Shown here: in pieces, positions 55,622-64,000 of the stretch
How the letters are laid out: every line of letters starts with the position of its first letter
Numbering within the stretch: the stretch's first letter is position 1
Assembly: GCA_032622095.1 (NCBI GenBank)
Contig: CP136069.1
Span: 53,366,760 to 53,430,759 of the forward strand
Source: Siphonodentalium dalli
Taxonomy: Eukaryota > Mollusca > Scaphopoda > Gadilida > Siphonodentaliidae
Length of the DNA: 64,000 bases
Reading direction: 5' to 3'
Notes under the pieces: generated by a model
Told to the model about the DNA's origin: nothing
Database searches by the model: none
What the model saw: only the letters and a program-made list of their open reading frames with translations
Made by a program: the position numbers and the translations under genes

Positions 55622-55741
55622 TACAATCATAGCATAGTGTGTTTTTAGATGGATGATATCTCAATGAGTTGAAAGTGAAATATTCCACTTTCAACTAGTT
55701 GAGATATCGTTCATCTCAAAACACACTATGCTATTGTTGTA
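55622..55741. repeat. 120-bp hairpin
   Basis: Left arm TACAATCATAGCATAGTGTG, ATGATATCTCAATGAGTTGA, AAGTG; loop AAATATT; right arm CCACTTTCAACTAGTTGAGA, CACACTATGCTATTGTTGTA. Arms of about 56 nt with few mismatches. No TSD resolved. Confidence 0.85.
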
Positions 55742-56696
55742 TTTATCTTATACGGACCATATTTTATTTATTTCTGGATTTTTTGGGGTGGCTATTTGAG
55801 GTTTTTTCTGAGTGAAACTCTACATTTTCACATTTAAAAAAAACCCAAATTGCCATTGCACATAAATACATGTGATGCGCCGGGAACAGCAGTTGGTACA
55901 TAATGCGGTTTTAAGATCGAGTCAAAGAAAGAATATATGGTAGTTCGCATATCAAATTCTATCGACTGGGAAAACAGATCAATACAAGATACTTAAATTT
56001 TGTGTCATATATCAACATTTAATCATAGGTATTTGATCTATTATAAATATACAACCGATTCTACAAATAATGTTGTGTTAACTTTGCTAAGCGTGTCACT
56101 GCTTATACATGTAGTCTATTCATGCCATCTATAACACATATTCCGCTATATGTGTTAAAATAACTTATAAATGAAGTATCATGGTCAATATCTCTAACTG
56201 GTATAAGATAAAAAGAGCAAATTAACTTCATCACATATGCATGGTGTAATAAATTGATTCATGTCCATTAAGGGGTTTAATAGGGGGAGTATGGATTTAC
56301 TGTTGTCGGTGTTGACAGAGATCAATAGTTGTCATGAATAAGGTATTAGCGGTCTTTCCGAATGTGCAAAGAATCAACTGCAAATACATGTACATCTACC
56401 TGTGTATGTACTGCATTATAAAGTACTCCCAACTTAGGAATGTTATATTCTTGAAACAAGATTAGATAATCATAGGAAAAGGTCAAAGCATTGAAAAATA
56501 TTCTGAAAATCATTCAGACTAAACATTTTTAACCACAGACTCGTCAATATCAGGGTAAACTTGTTTGTTTGCTGAACCTACCGTAACGAAACGATGTTAT
56601 CACGCCGGGATGCAGTGCAGTTACTATCGCTTGAATGCTCTCTTCGGGTCCGAATCTCATAAAATCAACTTTCTCTTGTAATGTTACACATTTGTA
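55742..56696. other. Intergenic, nothing recognised
   Basis: AT-rich, no credible ORF and no repeat termini that I could identify. Confidence 0.45.
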
Positions 56697-57388
56697 TGTG
56701 TACCCATACCGGTATGTAATATGGTACACATAGTGTCAATGTCCGGATTGACCACTTGTCATTCGTCTGTCTGTCCTTTTGTCTGTCTGTAGATACTTTA
56801 CGCATAATGCGATAACTCAAATATTTTCTATCCGATCGGAACCAAATTTTGTATATGGGTTTCTCAGTCCAAAATACAGATCGAGTTCGAATATGGGTCC
56901 GTCTGTCCTTTTGTCCATCCGTAGATACTTTACGCATAATGCGATAACTAAAATATTTTCTATCCGATCGGAACCAAATTTTGTATATGGGTTTCTCATT
57001 CCAAAATACAGATCAAGTTCTAAATTGGATTTGATCAGAGATATTTTTACAGAGTTATGGCCATTTTTCAACTTAAAATTCACATATGCTGCCATAACTC
57101 AAATATTTTCTATTCGATCGGACCTAAATTTTGTATATGGGTTCTCAGTCCAAAATACAGATCGAGTTTGAATATGGGCCCGTCTGTCCTTTTGTTCGTC
57201 CGTAGATACTTTACGCATAATGCGATAACTAAAATATTTTCTATCCGGTCAGAACAAAATTTTGTATATGGGTTTCTCAGTCCAAAATCGAGTTCGAATA
57301 TTGGTTTGATCAGAGTTTTTTTTTACAGAGTTATGGCCATTTTTCGACTTAGATTTCACACATGCTGCCATAACTCAAACATTTTTTA
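56697..57388 (-). mobile_element. GGCCATAACTC-type element, reversed, three units with internal microsatellites
   Basis: Starts with the hairpin TGTGTACCCATACC...ATGGTACACA (56697-56730), then TAGTGTCAATGTCCGGATTG and ACC. There are three units each with GTCTGTCCTTTTGT, GTAGATACTTTACGCATAAT, GCGATAACT(C)AAATATTTTC and GGTTTCTCAGTCCAAAATAC. Here the microsatellite-like CTGTCC segment is part of every unit, unlike the other copies. Read on the minus strand the order matches 24640-25057. Confidence 0.7.
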
Positions 57389-57610
57389 TGTTTACCCATA
57401 CCATAGTATGGTAAACATAGTGTCATTGTCCGGATTGACCACTCATCGTTCGTCCGTCTGTCCGTCCGTAGACACTTTACGCATGGTGCGATAACTCAAA
57501 TATTTGCTATCATCGGAATCAAATTTTGTATATGAATTTCTCAGCACAAAAGACAGATCGAGTTCGAATATGGGTTTGATCCGACTATTTTTAACAGAGT
57601 TATGGCCCTT
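57389..57610 (-). mobile_element. GGCCATAACTC-type element, reversed 3' end
   Basis: The terminal hairpin TGTTTACCCATACC...GGTAAACA at 57389-57417 is followed by TAGTGTCATTGTCCGGATTG, CGTCCGTCTGTCCGTCCGTA and one unit ending GTTATGGCCCTTTTTCG. It abuts the previous element head to tail and belongs to the inverted copy of 2870-4072. Confidence 0.7.
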
Positions 57611-57619
57611 TTTCGAAAA

Positions 57620-58443
57620 AATATTCACTCTTGAAGAAAAAAATAATGTTAGATTGAATTCCTTTGGACTACTTAGCTATTGATAAGGCTATATTATTTT
57701 CTGATGTCTCTTATGCAAATGTGCAGATAATCTGATAAAGAAAGCTATGGTATCTAATTTAAAATAAAGATTCAACAATACACATCACATGATATTAACA
57801 GTAGACTTGGACATCTGTGCTGCCTTGCACAGCTGAAGATATCACTCTACAGATTGTCTGAGGTCATTATAAATGTTATTGGTTTAATAGATATGTCAGC
57901 TTTCAACATAAACAATTCCTGTGATTTGTTGACAGCTCTGCTATATAATTGATATTAATGGGTCAGCAGTGAGGTGGCTTATCTTGATCTACATGTATTT
58001 TGTTGGTAGAAGTTGATACATTATCATTGTAAACTTAAATTGGACTCTCTTAACCCAAGTATTCCATGTCCAGGTCACCTTTCACATTTAACCCAAGATC
58101 CTGTACCAGTGCATTCTATTATATAAATGTGAGTGACCCATAAATTCCAATAATTTGTGTTATGTACATTTGTCTATAATAGTATATAACAGTATACTCT
58201 CCGGTGCCTAATAATAGTGTCAGCACGATTATTAATTTTGGAGAATATTTCCAATGATCACTATTATTTGGCATTGAGACATAGAGTGAAATTGCCATCA
58301 CTATTATTATTTTCAGCATAAATCACCATCCATCACTATTATTAGGCCATCACGATTATTAGGCACCTGAGAGTACTAAAATATTCAACACCAAAACTCT
58401 CATTTATGATTCCGATCATAGTAATTTACTATCGCCAAGGGAC
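57620..58443 (-). repeat. Inverted copy of the 2870-3560 repeat
   Basis: GGACTACTTAGCTATTGATA, TCTTATGCAAATGTGCAGAT, TTCAACAATACACATCACAT, AACTTAAATTGGACTCTCTT and TTCCGATCATAGTAATTTAC are reverse complements of segments at 3530, 3480, 3420, 3165 and 2940. The copy is interrupted by the 175-bp element at 58199-58373 and cut at 58443 by LINE sequence. Confidence 0.85.
58199..58373. mobile_element. 175-bp MITE nested in the dispersed repeat
   Basis: Ends CTCCGGTGCCTAATAATAGTG-type (CGGTGCCTAATAATAGTG) and CGATTATTAGGCACCTGAGAG-type (ATTATTAGGCACCTGAGAG) are inverted repeats. The uninterrupted sequence at 2960-2990 lacks it, so it is a true insertion. TACT at 58195-58198 and 58374-58377 may be a short TSD. 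Internal CACTATTATTA motifs recur. Confidence 0.7.
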
Positions 58444-58478
58444 AGGGACCAGCCTAGACCTAATTTTCAGGGCGAAGT

Positions 58479-59609
58479 GACTTAAGCGCAGCGTTCAACA
58501 CGATCGACCACGCTGTCCTTTTAAACAGACTTTCCGATCGTCTTGGGATTGTCGGGACCGCATTGGACTGGTTTCGATCCTACCTACACGACCGTACGCA
58601 GAGGGTTGCCATTTCCGGTTCCACATCGAAAGCAGCTTCTCTTAAATTCGGCGTTCCACAGGGATCAGTGCTGGGGCCGTTGCTCTACACTATATATGTA
58701 CTACCCCTTGGCGACATCATTAGACGACATGAATTATCTTTTCACTTCTATGCGGATGACACACAACTGTATATTCATTTTAAGACGGATTTTGATTCTG
58801 AAAGTTCTACCAAATATAAGCTTGAACGATGTGTCGCTGATATTCGATCATGGATGACAATCAACTTCTTAAAATTGAATGCAGATAAAACTGAAATAAT
58901 ATATATTGGTTTGCGACAGCAACTTTTAAAATGTTCTAAACATTGTCTCAATATTGAAGGCAGTGTTGTCTCGCCATCCAGCACAGTCCGCAACCTCGGA
59001 TATTTCTTGGACGAGAACCTGTCTGCTGAAAAACACATCGAGCAAGTGTGCAGATCCTCGTATTACCATCTTAGAAATATCAGCAGGGTGCGTAATGTTA
59101 TCGACGTCGAGACCACAAAACAGCTAGTACATGGCTTCGTTACAAGTCGTCTGGACTATTGCAATTCTCTGTTGTACGGCTGCAACCAGTCTATCTTGGA
59201 CAAAATCGAAAATGTGCAGAAATCTGCATCACGAGTTATTTTTATGAGCTGTAAATATGATCATGTCACGCCATTATTGCGCGACCTCCACTGGTTACCT
59301 CTGAGGGACCGGATTGAATTAAAATTTTTGAAATTAACGCACAAGTGTCTGAATAGCGAGGCCCCATCATACTTGGCAGACTTGATTTCTCGATATGTTC
59401 CTCCGCGGCCTCTGCGATCTGAAAGTTCTCACAGCCTTGTGTTTGTACCGGGTGACATCGTAACAGCTGGTGACCGGGCCTTTTCCGTGGCTTCACCATT
59501 TCTCTGGAATAAATTGCCTGCTCACTTGACGACACCCCAGTCGCTCAAAATGTTCACATCTAAACTTAAAACGCATCTGTTTCAACGTGTGTATCATCCG
59601 ATCCACTGA
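58479..59609 (+). pseudogene. CR1/L2-like LINE, 5'-truncated reverse transcriptase with intact C-terminus
   Basis: Open without a stop for 376 residues from DLSAAFNTIDHAVLLNRLSD to the natural stop at 59609. RT landmarks: LSAAFNTIDH (motif with the first catalytic region), GVPQGSVLGPLLY, FYADDTQLY (catalytic YADD, about residue 91), FLKLNADKTE, and LGYFLDENLS. The C-terminal SGDRAFSVASPFLWNKLP-like segment (here GDRAFSVASPFLWNKLPAHL) is typical of CR1/L2 elements. It lacks the N-terminal half of RT and the endonuclease. The intact frame suggests a fairly young copy. Confidence 0.9.
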
Positions 59610-59742
59610 TGGTAGCCAGATGAGCAGCTCATTGTACATAATTGATATTTCTTACTATGTTCTAATCATCATTATATATGTATTGATGTAAAGCCTAAGA
59701 GCTCTATGAGGATTTACGGCTTTAAACTAAATTTATTATTTA
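59610..59742 (+). mobile_element. 3' UTR and tail of the CR1/L2-like LINE
   Basis: After the stop: ATGTATTGATGTAAAGCCTA, AGAGCTCTATGAGGATTTAC, GGCTTTAAACTAAATTTATT. The GTAAA(G)C...GGCTTT hairpin followed by a short ATTTATT tail instead of poly(A) is typical of CR1/L2-type 3' ends. Confidence 0.7.
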
Positions 59743-59833
59743 TTCTCCCTGTCACAAAAATAATGCGAAGTGGGCGTTCTCCAGGGCGAAATGGGTTGGC
59801 AAAATTTAAATCGGCCCGCACTGTAGTTGCCTA

Positions 59834-60209
59834 CCCCGCTCGACAAAACAGGTGTCCATTGGCACCACGGTGTATTTGTCGTTCGGCCCGCGGTGTCAGC
59901 GTTTGTAACTGCGGTTGAGCACCGCGGCCTAACGGCAAGTACACTGCGGCCGAACGGCAAGTACACCATGGCCGAATGGCAACTACAACGCGGCCGAATG
60001 GCATGTACACCGTGGTTAGATTTCTGGTTTGTATCATCTTTTTTCAGTTTAATGAACGTACACCGCGGAAACTACACCATGGCCGAATGGCAAGTACACT
60101 GCGGCCCAACTGTAGTAAGCCGGTGGAGCCGCAGTGTTATTGCATTTCGGCCGTGGTGGCAACGCTAACCGCACCGTGGTTAATTGGACACTTGTTTTGT
60201 CCAGCAGGG
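59834..60209. mobile_element. Mariner/Tc1-like miniature element with TA TSD, 376 bp
   Basis: TA at 59832-59833 and 60210-60211. Left end CCCCGCTCGACAAAACAGGT then GTCCATTG; right end in reverse complement CCCTGCTGGACAAAACAAGT then GTCCAATT. The interior is GC-rich, made of repeated CGGCCGAATGGCA(A/T)GTACAC motifs in both orientations. This explains the many overlapping ORFs, none of which is a gene. Confidence 0.75.
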
Positions 60210-60328
60210 TATATAACGAAAATAGGAGATATGTAATATTTAAATTAAATGATGAAAAAATGGTTCAAATGTGGAAACTTTATGTTCAAATCATCACTCT
60301 AATAATAATAAAAGGCCGCTCGGCCACA

Positions 60329-61306
60329 GTGTCCCCCGAACCGGTGGCTTCATTTGGAGCGGAGGCTTTGTAGAAGTATACTATATGGATAAGACACTTG
60401 TGCATTATCTCATTACTGTCATGCATACAAATAACCAAATCTTAAAAAAACTCTTAAAGTCAAAATATAACCTCAAATTGGCACAAAATGAAGAAAATTA
60501 CAAGAAAAATTTTCTAAGTCGAAAAGCCCATAACTCGGAGCAAAATCATCAGTTCAAACTAAAATTCATCGAACTTGATCTGTCTTTTGTGCTAGTAAAC
60601 CTACATATACCAAATTTAATTTCATTCAGTACACATTTACTAAAGTTTTCATCCGGAAACCTCAAATTGGCAAAAATTCTAAGTAAAAAAGGGACATAAC
60701 TCTGGTGAAAATTGGCGGGTGGAACCCGAATTCGAACTTGACCTGTGTTTTGCTGGGAGAAAGAGACATACCATATTTGATTTAAATCTGATTAACTCTA
60801 CTAAAGTTATCATCCGGACACCAACTTTTGGGGTTTTATATGTCCGGTCGGCGGACAAAAAAGGGTTTTGCATATAAACAATCCAAAATCAAGTTATCAT
60901 CCGGAAACCAAAAAAAAGAAGAAAATTGAATTTTCTATGTCGAAAAAGGGGCATAACTCTGCCAAAAATGGTCGGGCAGAACCCAACTTCGAACTTGACC
61001 TGTGTTTTGCTGGGAGAAAGTAATATACCAAATTTGGTTTGAATCCGATTAACTCTACTAAAGTTATCATCCGGAAACCAACTTTCAGGGGTTTTCCAAG
61101 TCAAAAAAGGGCCATAACTCTCGCAAAAATGGGCGGAGCAAACCCATATTCGAACTTGACCTTTATTTTGGTCTGATAAACACACCTATGAAATTTGCTT
61201 TTGATCTAATAACCGAAACTAAAGTTATCATCCGGAAACCATTTCCGGACGGACGGACACCGGCTATTTTAATAGTCCCCCGAATTTTTTTTTTCAGGGG
61301 ACAACT
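60329..61306 (+). mobile_element. Tandem-core element with 3' hairpin, relative of the 26652 element
   Basis: 5' end GTGTCCCCCGAACCGG; about five units with AAAAAGGG(G/C)CATAACTC, TTCGAACTTGACCTGTG, GCTGGGAGAAAG and AAAGTTATCATCCGGA; microsatellite GGACGGACGGACACC; 3' hairpin AGTCCCCCGAA...TTCAGGGGACAACT ending near 61306. The 5' GTCCCCCGAA is complementary to the 3' TTCAGGGGAC arm. Confidence 0.7.
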
Positions 61307-61567
61307 ATGAATAATGTCCAAACAAAATTGTGAGGGTAGCATTATATATAATAATTTTGGAAGAACGGCATTTTTACAACCGCTTATGAATATGAAAAAA
61401 ATAAAAATTACACAATGCTTATGAATACGAAAAAAATGGTAAACGAAACAAAATCTTGAACATTCTCACTCATTAAAGGTGCCTAACCTGGGTACAGATA
61501 TTCTGTATCTGTATTGTTACGTCCAAGATCCCAATAGTGGTAATGTAGGACGGTGACTGGGCAGATG
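61307..61567. other. Short intergenic stretch and LINE 3' end
   Basis: AT-rich, with the reversed 3' UTR of the LINE at 61568 extending to about 61485 (TACAGATATTCTGTATCTGT). No poly(A) tract is visible at that end. Confidence 0.45.
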
Positions 61568-63291
61568 TTAGTTGCACGGTTTTTGTGTCTCTTCCTCTTT
61601 TGCTGGCACTAAAGCAGCAAGGAAGGTCTCTGGTGATTCGGACGACACAATATTTTCCTCCAGGTGGTTCCAGTCGATTGTGGTGCGAACAAAGAAGGAG
61701 TTCTCGTATTGTGCACAGTGTGATCGTGGCACTTGGAAGCACTTCGTGTTTTTGGTTTCGTACTTCGTGACCAGGTTTGTTACTTGGTGGTCACTGAATG
61801 TTTTTGATGTTTTTTTCCTGGATTCTCTCTTTTTTGTGAGGAAGTCGTCAGATGGCATACATGTACATGTAGCTGGTACCAGGTTCATTACCACCTTATA
61901 AAAGTATGACAGCCGCTGGATTTTCCTTCTCTCGTATAGTGGTGGTAGCTTTAGTTCCTTGAGTATGGTCGTCATTGATCCAGGATGGTAGCTTCGATAG
62001 TCGTTTTTAATTAATCTCCCTGCCTTCCTCTGTATTTTTTCTAGGAGGTCGATTTCTTTTTGTTGGTATGGATCCCAGATGGTTGCGCCGTAGTCCATGA
62101 TGGACCGGACTAGGGATAAGTACGCTATCTGTTTTAGTTTTCCTGGCATGAACTTTAGGTTGCGACGTAGAAAGCCCAGTGTTGAGTTTGCTTTCTTTGA
62201 TGTGTTGTTAATGTGAGTTGTCCATTTTAAGTCGTTTGAGATTTCTAGTCCGAGGTACATGTGTATCTGTTGTGTGCCACTTGTTTTAGGTTTTGTCCAT
62301 CTAGTTCATACATCTTGTCATGTTTCTTTTGCATACTCATCACGTAGCACTTCTTTGCATTGAAGGACATTCCCCAGTGTTTGGCCCATCCTTCAAGACT
62401 CTGCAGATCTTGTTGCAGTTGGTGTTGGTCATTGATGTTGTTTATTTGCCGGTAGAGTAGGCAGTCATCGGCAAAAAGTTGGACTGTAGATTTGACACTG
62501 TCTGGAAGGTCGTTTATGTGACATAGGAATAACAGAGGACCTAGAACTGTTCCCTGTGGTACACCGGAGTCCACATCAACTTCTTCTATCAATGTTTGTC
62601 CCTCCAGTACTACTCTCATTTTCCTTTCTGTTAGGAAGCTCTCTAGCCATGTGTGGAGTTGGCCACGGATCCCATACTGGTGTAGTTTGTAAAGGAGCTT
62701 CTTGTGGGGTACCGTGTCGAATGCTTTGGAGAAGTCTAGGATGATCATGTCGACTTATTTTTTCTTATTATATGATTTTGTCAGGTCATCTATTGTTGTA
62801 AGAAGCTGTGATTCACATGAGTAGCCTGATCTGAAGCCATGGTTGAGTTTTGTGAGGACATTGTTCTTCTCGAGGTGTTTCAGCATGTGTTTGCAGATAC
62901 AATGTTCCAGCAGCTTACAAGCAACAGAGGTGAGTGAAACTGGCCGGTAGTTTCCTGCGGTGTGTTTGTCGCCTTTCTTGAAGATGCTTGAGATGTTTGC
63001 TTTCTTCCAGTCATCTGGTAGCTGTCCGGTGTCTATTGAGTATTGGAATATGCTTGCCAGGCCTGGACCGAGTTCTTCTGCACACTCCTTAAGTATTCTG
63101 TTTGGTATGTCATCTGGGCCAGCTGCTTTGGATGGATTTAGCTCTTTGAGTACATGTAGTTTGGTGACCCCCTCTCTGGTGATAGTCAGTGGTTGTATGT
63201 CTGATGGTATGTGTATCCTGGTTTTGGTTGATGGTCCTGATTTATCCTTTGTTGCAAAAATGAATTTGTTTTCAAAGTTATTCTGGCCTTA
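61568..63291 (-). pseudogene. Jockey-like LINE reverse transcriptase, one stop and one frameshift
   Basis: Minus strand from 63291: FENKFIFATKDKSGPS, then NPSKAAGPDDIPNRILKE, LPDDWKKANISSIFKKGD, NYRPVSLTSVACKLLEH, LNHGFRSGYSCESQLLT, then a TAA at 62756-62754 just before VDMIILDFSKAFDTVPH. It continues with DSGVPQGTVLGPLLF, LFADDCLLY (FADD), and a small indel near 62255 before YLGLEISNDLKW. The C-terminal part is GFLRRNLKFMP, then YGATIWDPYQQ, ending at 61568. All RT motifs are present; the endonuclease is missing at the 63291 end. With only two lesions, it is a recently inactivated copy. Confidence 0.9.
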
Positions 63292-63309
63292 CAGAATTTA
63301 ACAATAGAG

Positions 63310-63606
63310 AGGGGGTGAGAGGTGCTTTATCATAAACCTGGAAATGAAAAATTGAATGATTTATATTAAAAACAAGGAGCTCAATCTAAATGTTTTTCAT
63401 TTTTTGCTAAAAAGGGCCATAACTCCATAATTATTTGATTCTCAGCTCGAAATGCAGATAGAGTTCAAATATGGGTTTGATCTGATTTTTTTATGGAGTT
63501 ATGGCCCTTTTTAGCAAAAAATTAAAAACAATTAGATTGAGCTCCTTGTTTATAAATCATTCAATTTTTCATTTCCAGGTTTATGATAAAGCACCTCTCA
63601 CCCCCT
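63310..63606. repeat. Foldback element with GGCCATAACTC unit in both arms
   Basis: The left arm AGGGGGTGAGAGGTGCTTTA, TCATAAACCTGGAAATGAAA, GGAGCTCAATCTAAA, AAAAAGGGCCATAACTCCAT is mirrored by ATGGAGTTATGGCCCTTTTT, TTTAGATTGAGCTCC-like and TTTCATTTCCAGGTTTATGA, TAAAGCACCTCTCACCCCCT. Arms of about 120 nt surround a loop of about 55 nt. Confidence 0.85.
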
Positions 63607-63786
63607 ATCATTTTTGGTACTGATCAGTTGATCAATTTGTGAAATATTAACCTCTTTTACCCATTCCATGTCATTAAACCTTTTCCATTATTATGTACTA
63701 CATGTATATTATTTTGATATCTGACATGGAAAATTGCAACAACAAAAATAGAAGGGCTTACATATATATTATGGAAGTAGTGACAG

Positions 63787-64000
63787 GCTCTATAGTTCTG
63801 ATGTTATATTAACCCTCCTCTTTTGACCCATAGATTCAAATAATTTGTGTTATTAGGTACATTTGTCTATTTTACTTTAGTACAGCATACTCTATCATAT
63901 ACATGTATATATGATTCCGATCATAGCAATTAACTTTCGCGAAGGGATGGGTTAAACATATGCTGATCGTGATCGGCCTCTCATTTGGCCTTATATTTGC
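63787..64000. repeat. Copy of the 2870-3113 repeat, running off the window
   Basis: TTAACCCTCC at 63810 and ATTCAAATAATTTGTGTTAT, GTACATTTGTCTATT, ATGATTCCGATCATAGCAAT, GGGATGGGTTAAACATATG, GATCGTGATCGGCCTCTC match, in reverse complement, the segments at 2880-3060. It continues past the window end. Confidence 0.6.

Noticed and set aside
56779-57494. Overlapping ORFs with repeated SIRSEPNFVYGFLSPKYRSS-type peptides
   Set aside because: They are readings across non-coding tandem units of the GGCCATAACTC element, also seen at 24640 and 26652. Lengths and frames follow the repeat period, not a gene.
59706-60373. Cluster of overlapping ORFs on both strands
   Set aside because: They lie in the GC-rich internal repeats (CGGCCGAATGGCA motifs) of the TA-flanked element at 59834-60209 and have no domain.
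1-64000. tRNA, rRNA, LTR retrotransposon or endogenous viral sequence
   Set aside because: I looked for tRNA arms, long direct terminal repeats, and protease, integrase or envelope-like readings and saw none that I could support.

Overview
This is a gene-poor, AT-rich eukaryotic (animal) window. It holds spliced genes with GT/AG introns, many non-LTR retrotransposon fragments and a dense layer of small DNA transposons; nothing looks bacterial or viral. The transposon make-up suggests a marine invertebrate, most likely a bivalve or another mollusc: tandem-core elements of the 'pearl'/Helentron-associated type, GGCCATAACTC-type repeats, many TTAA-flanked miniature elements, and CR1/L2- and Jockey-like LINEs. 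The species assignment is inference from repeat style, not from a marker gene.

Region 1 (about 1-17.2 kb, minus strand) is one complete gene, NELFB (negative elongation factor B, also called COBRA1). I rebuilt it as six exons (16308-17197, 15937-16039, 12976-13071, 11369-11737, 6235-6354, 1218-1355) that join in frame to a 571-residue protein. Its introns are full of miniature elements: piggyBac-like TTAA elements, an 8-bp-TSD hAT-like element, tandem-core elements and large hairpins. Several element ends lie within about 60 nt of 5' splice sites.

Region 2 (17.2-44 kb) is mostly mobile DNA. It contains a decayed LINE endonuclease fragment split by a hAT-like element (18.1-20.0 kb) and a 2.8-kb tandem-core element (20.0-22.8 kb). 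A LINE reverse-transcriptase fragment (26.6-30.8 kb) has been opened by two separate Helentron-like insertions, the second carrying a 13-unit array of about 163 bp. Next come a 3.2-kb element with subterminal repeats (31.4-34.7 kb), a 1.8-kb tandem-core element (35.7-37.5 kb), a 13-bp-TIR TTAA element (39.4-40.0 kb) and long foldback elements.

Region 3 (45.8-47.2 kb, plus strand) holds an intronless ankyrin-repeat gene with a SOCS-box-like C-terminus and an N-terminal Met-Gly-Cys-Cys lipidation-like signal (477 residues).

Region 4 (47.2-64 kb) is again mobile DNA. It includes a Mutator-like miniature element with a perfect 65-bp TIR and 9-bp TSD (48.7-49.8 kb), nested inverted repeats (52.2-53.7 kb), a 21-copy 33/31-bp minisatellite that ends in a hairpin (54.9-55.6 kb), and an inverted copy of the 2.9-4.1 kb repeat (57.4-58.4 kb). 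A fairly intact CR1/L2-like LINE 3' end (58.5-59.7 kb), a mariner-like TA element (59.8-60.2 kb), a Jockey-like LINE with a stop and a frameshift (61.6-63.3 kb) and a foldback element (63.3-63.6 kb) complete it.

The most unusual theme is that at least six sequence-unrelated repeat families share one architecture: a short 5' terminus, a core of tandem units of about 120-165 bp, a pyrimidine/purine microsatellite, and a 3' hairpin whose arm is complementary to the 5' terminus. Two of them sit cleanly inside a readable LINE frame, so their borders can be placed to within a few bases.
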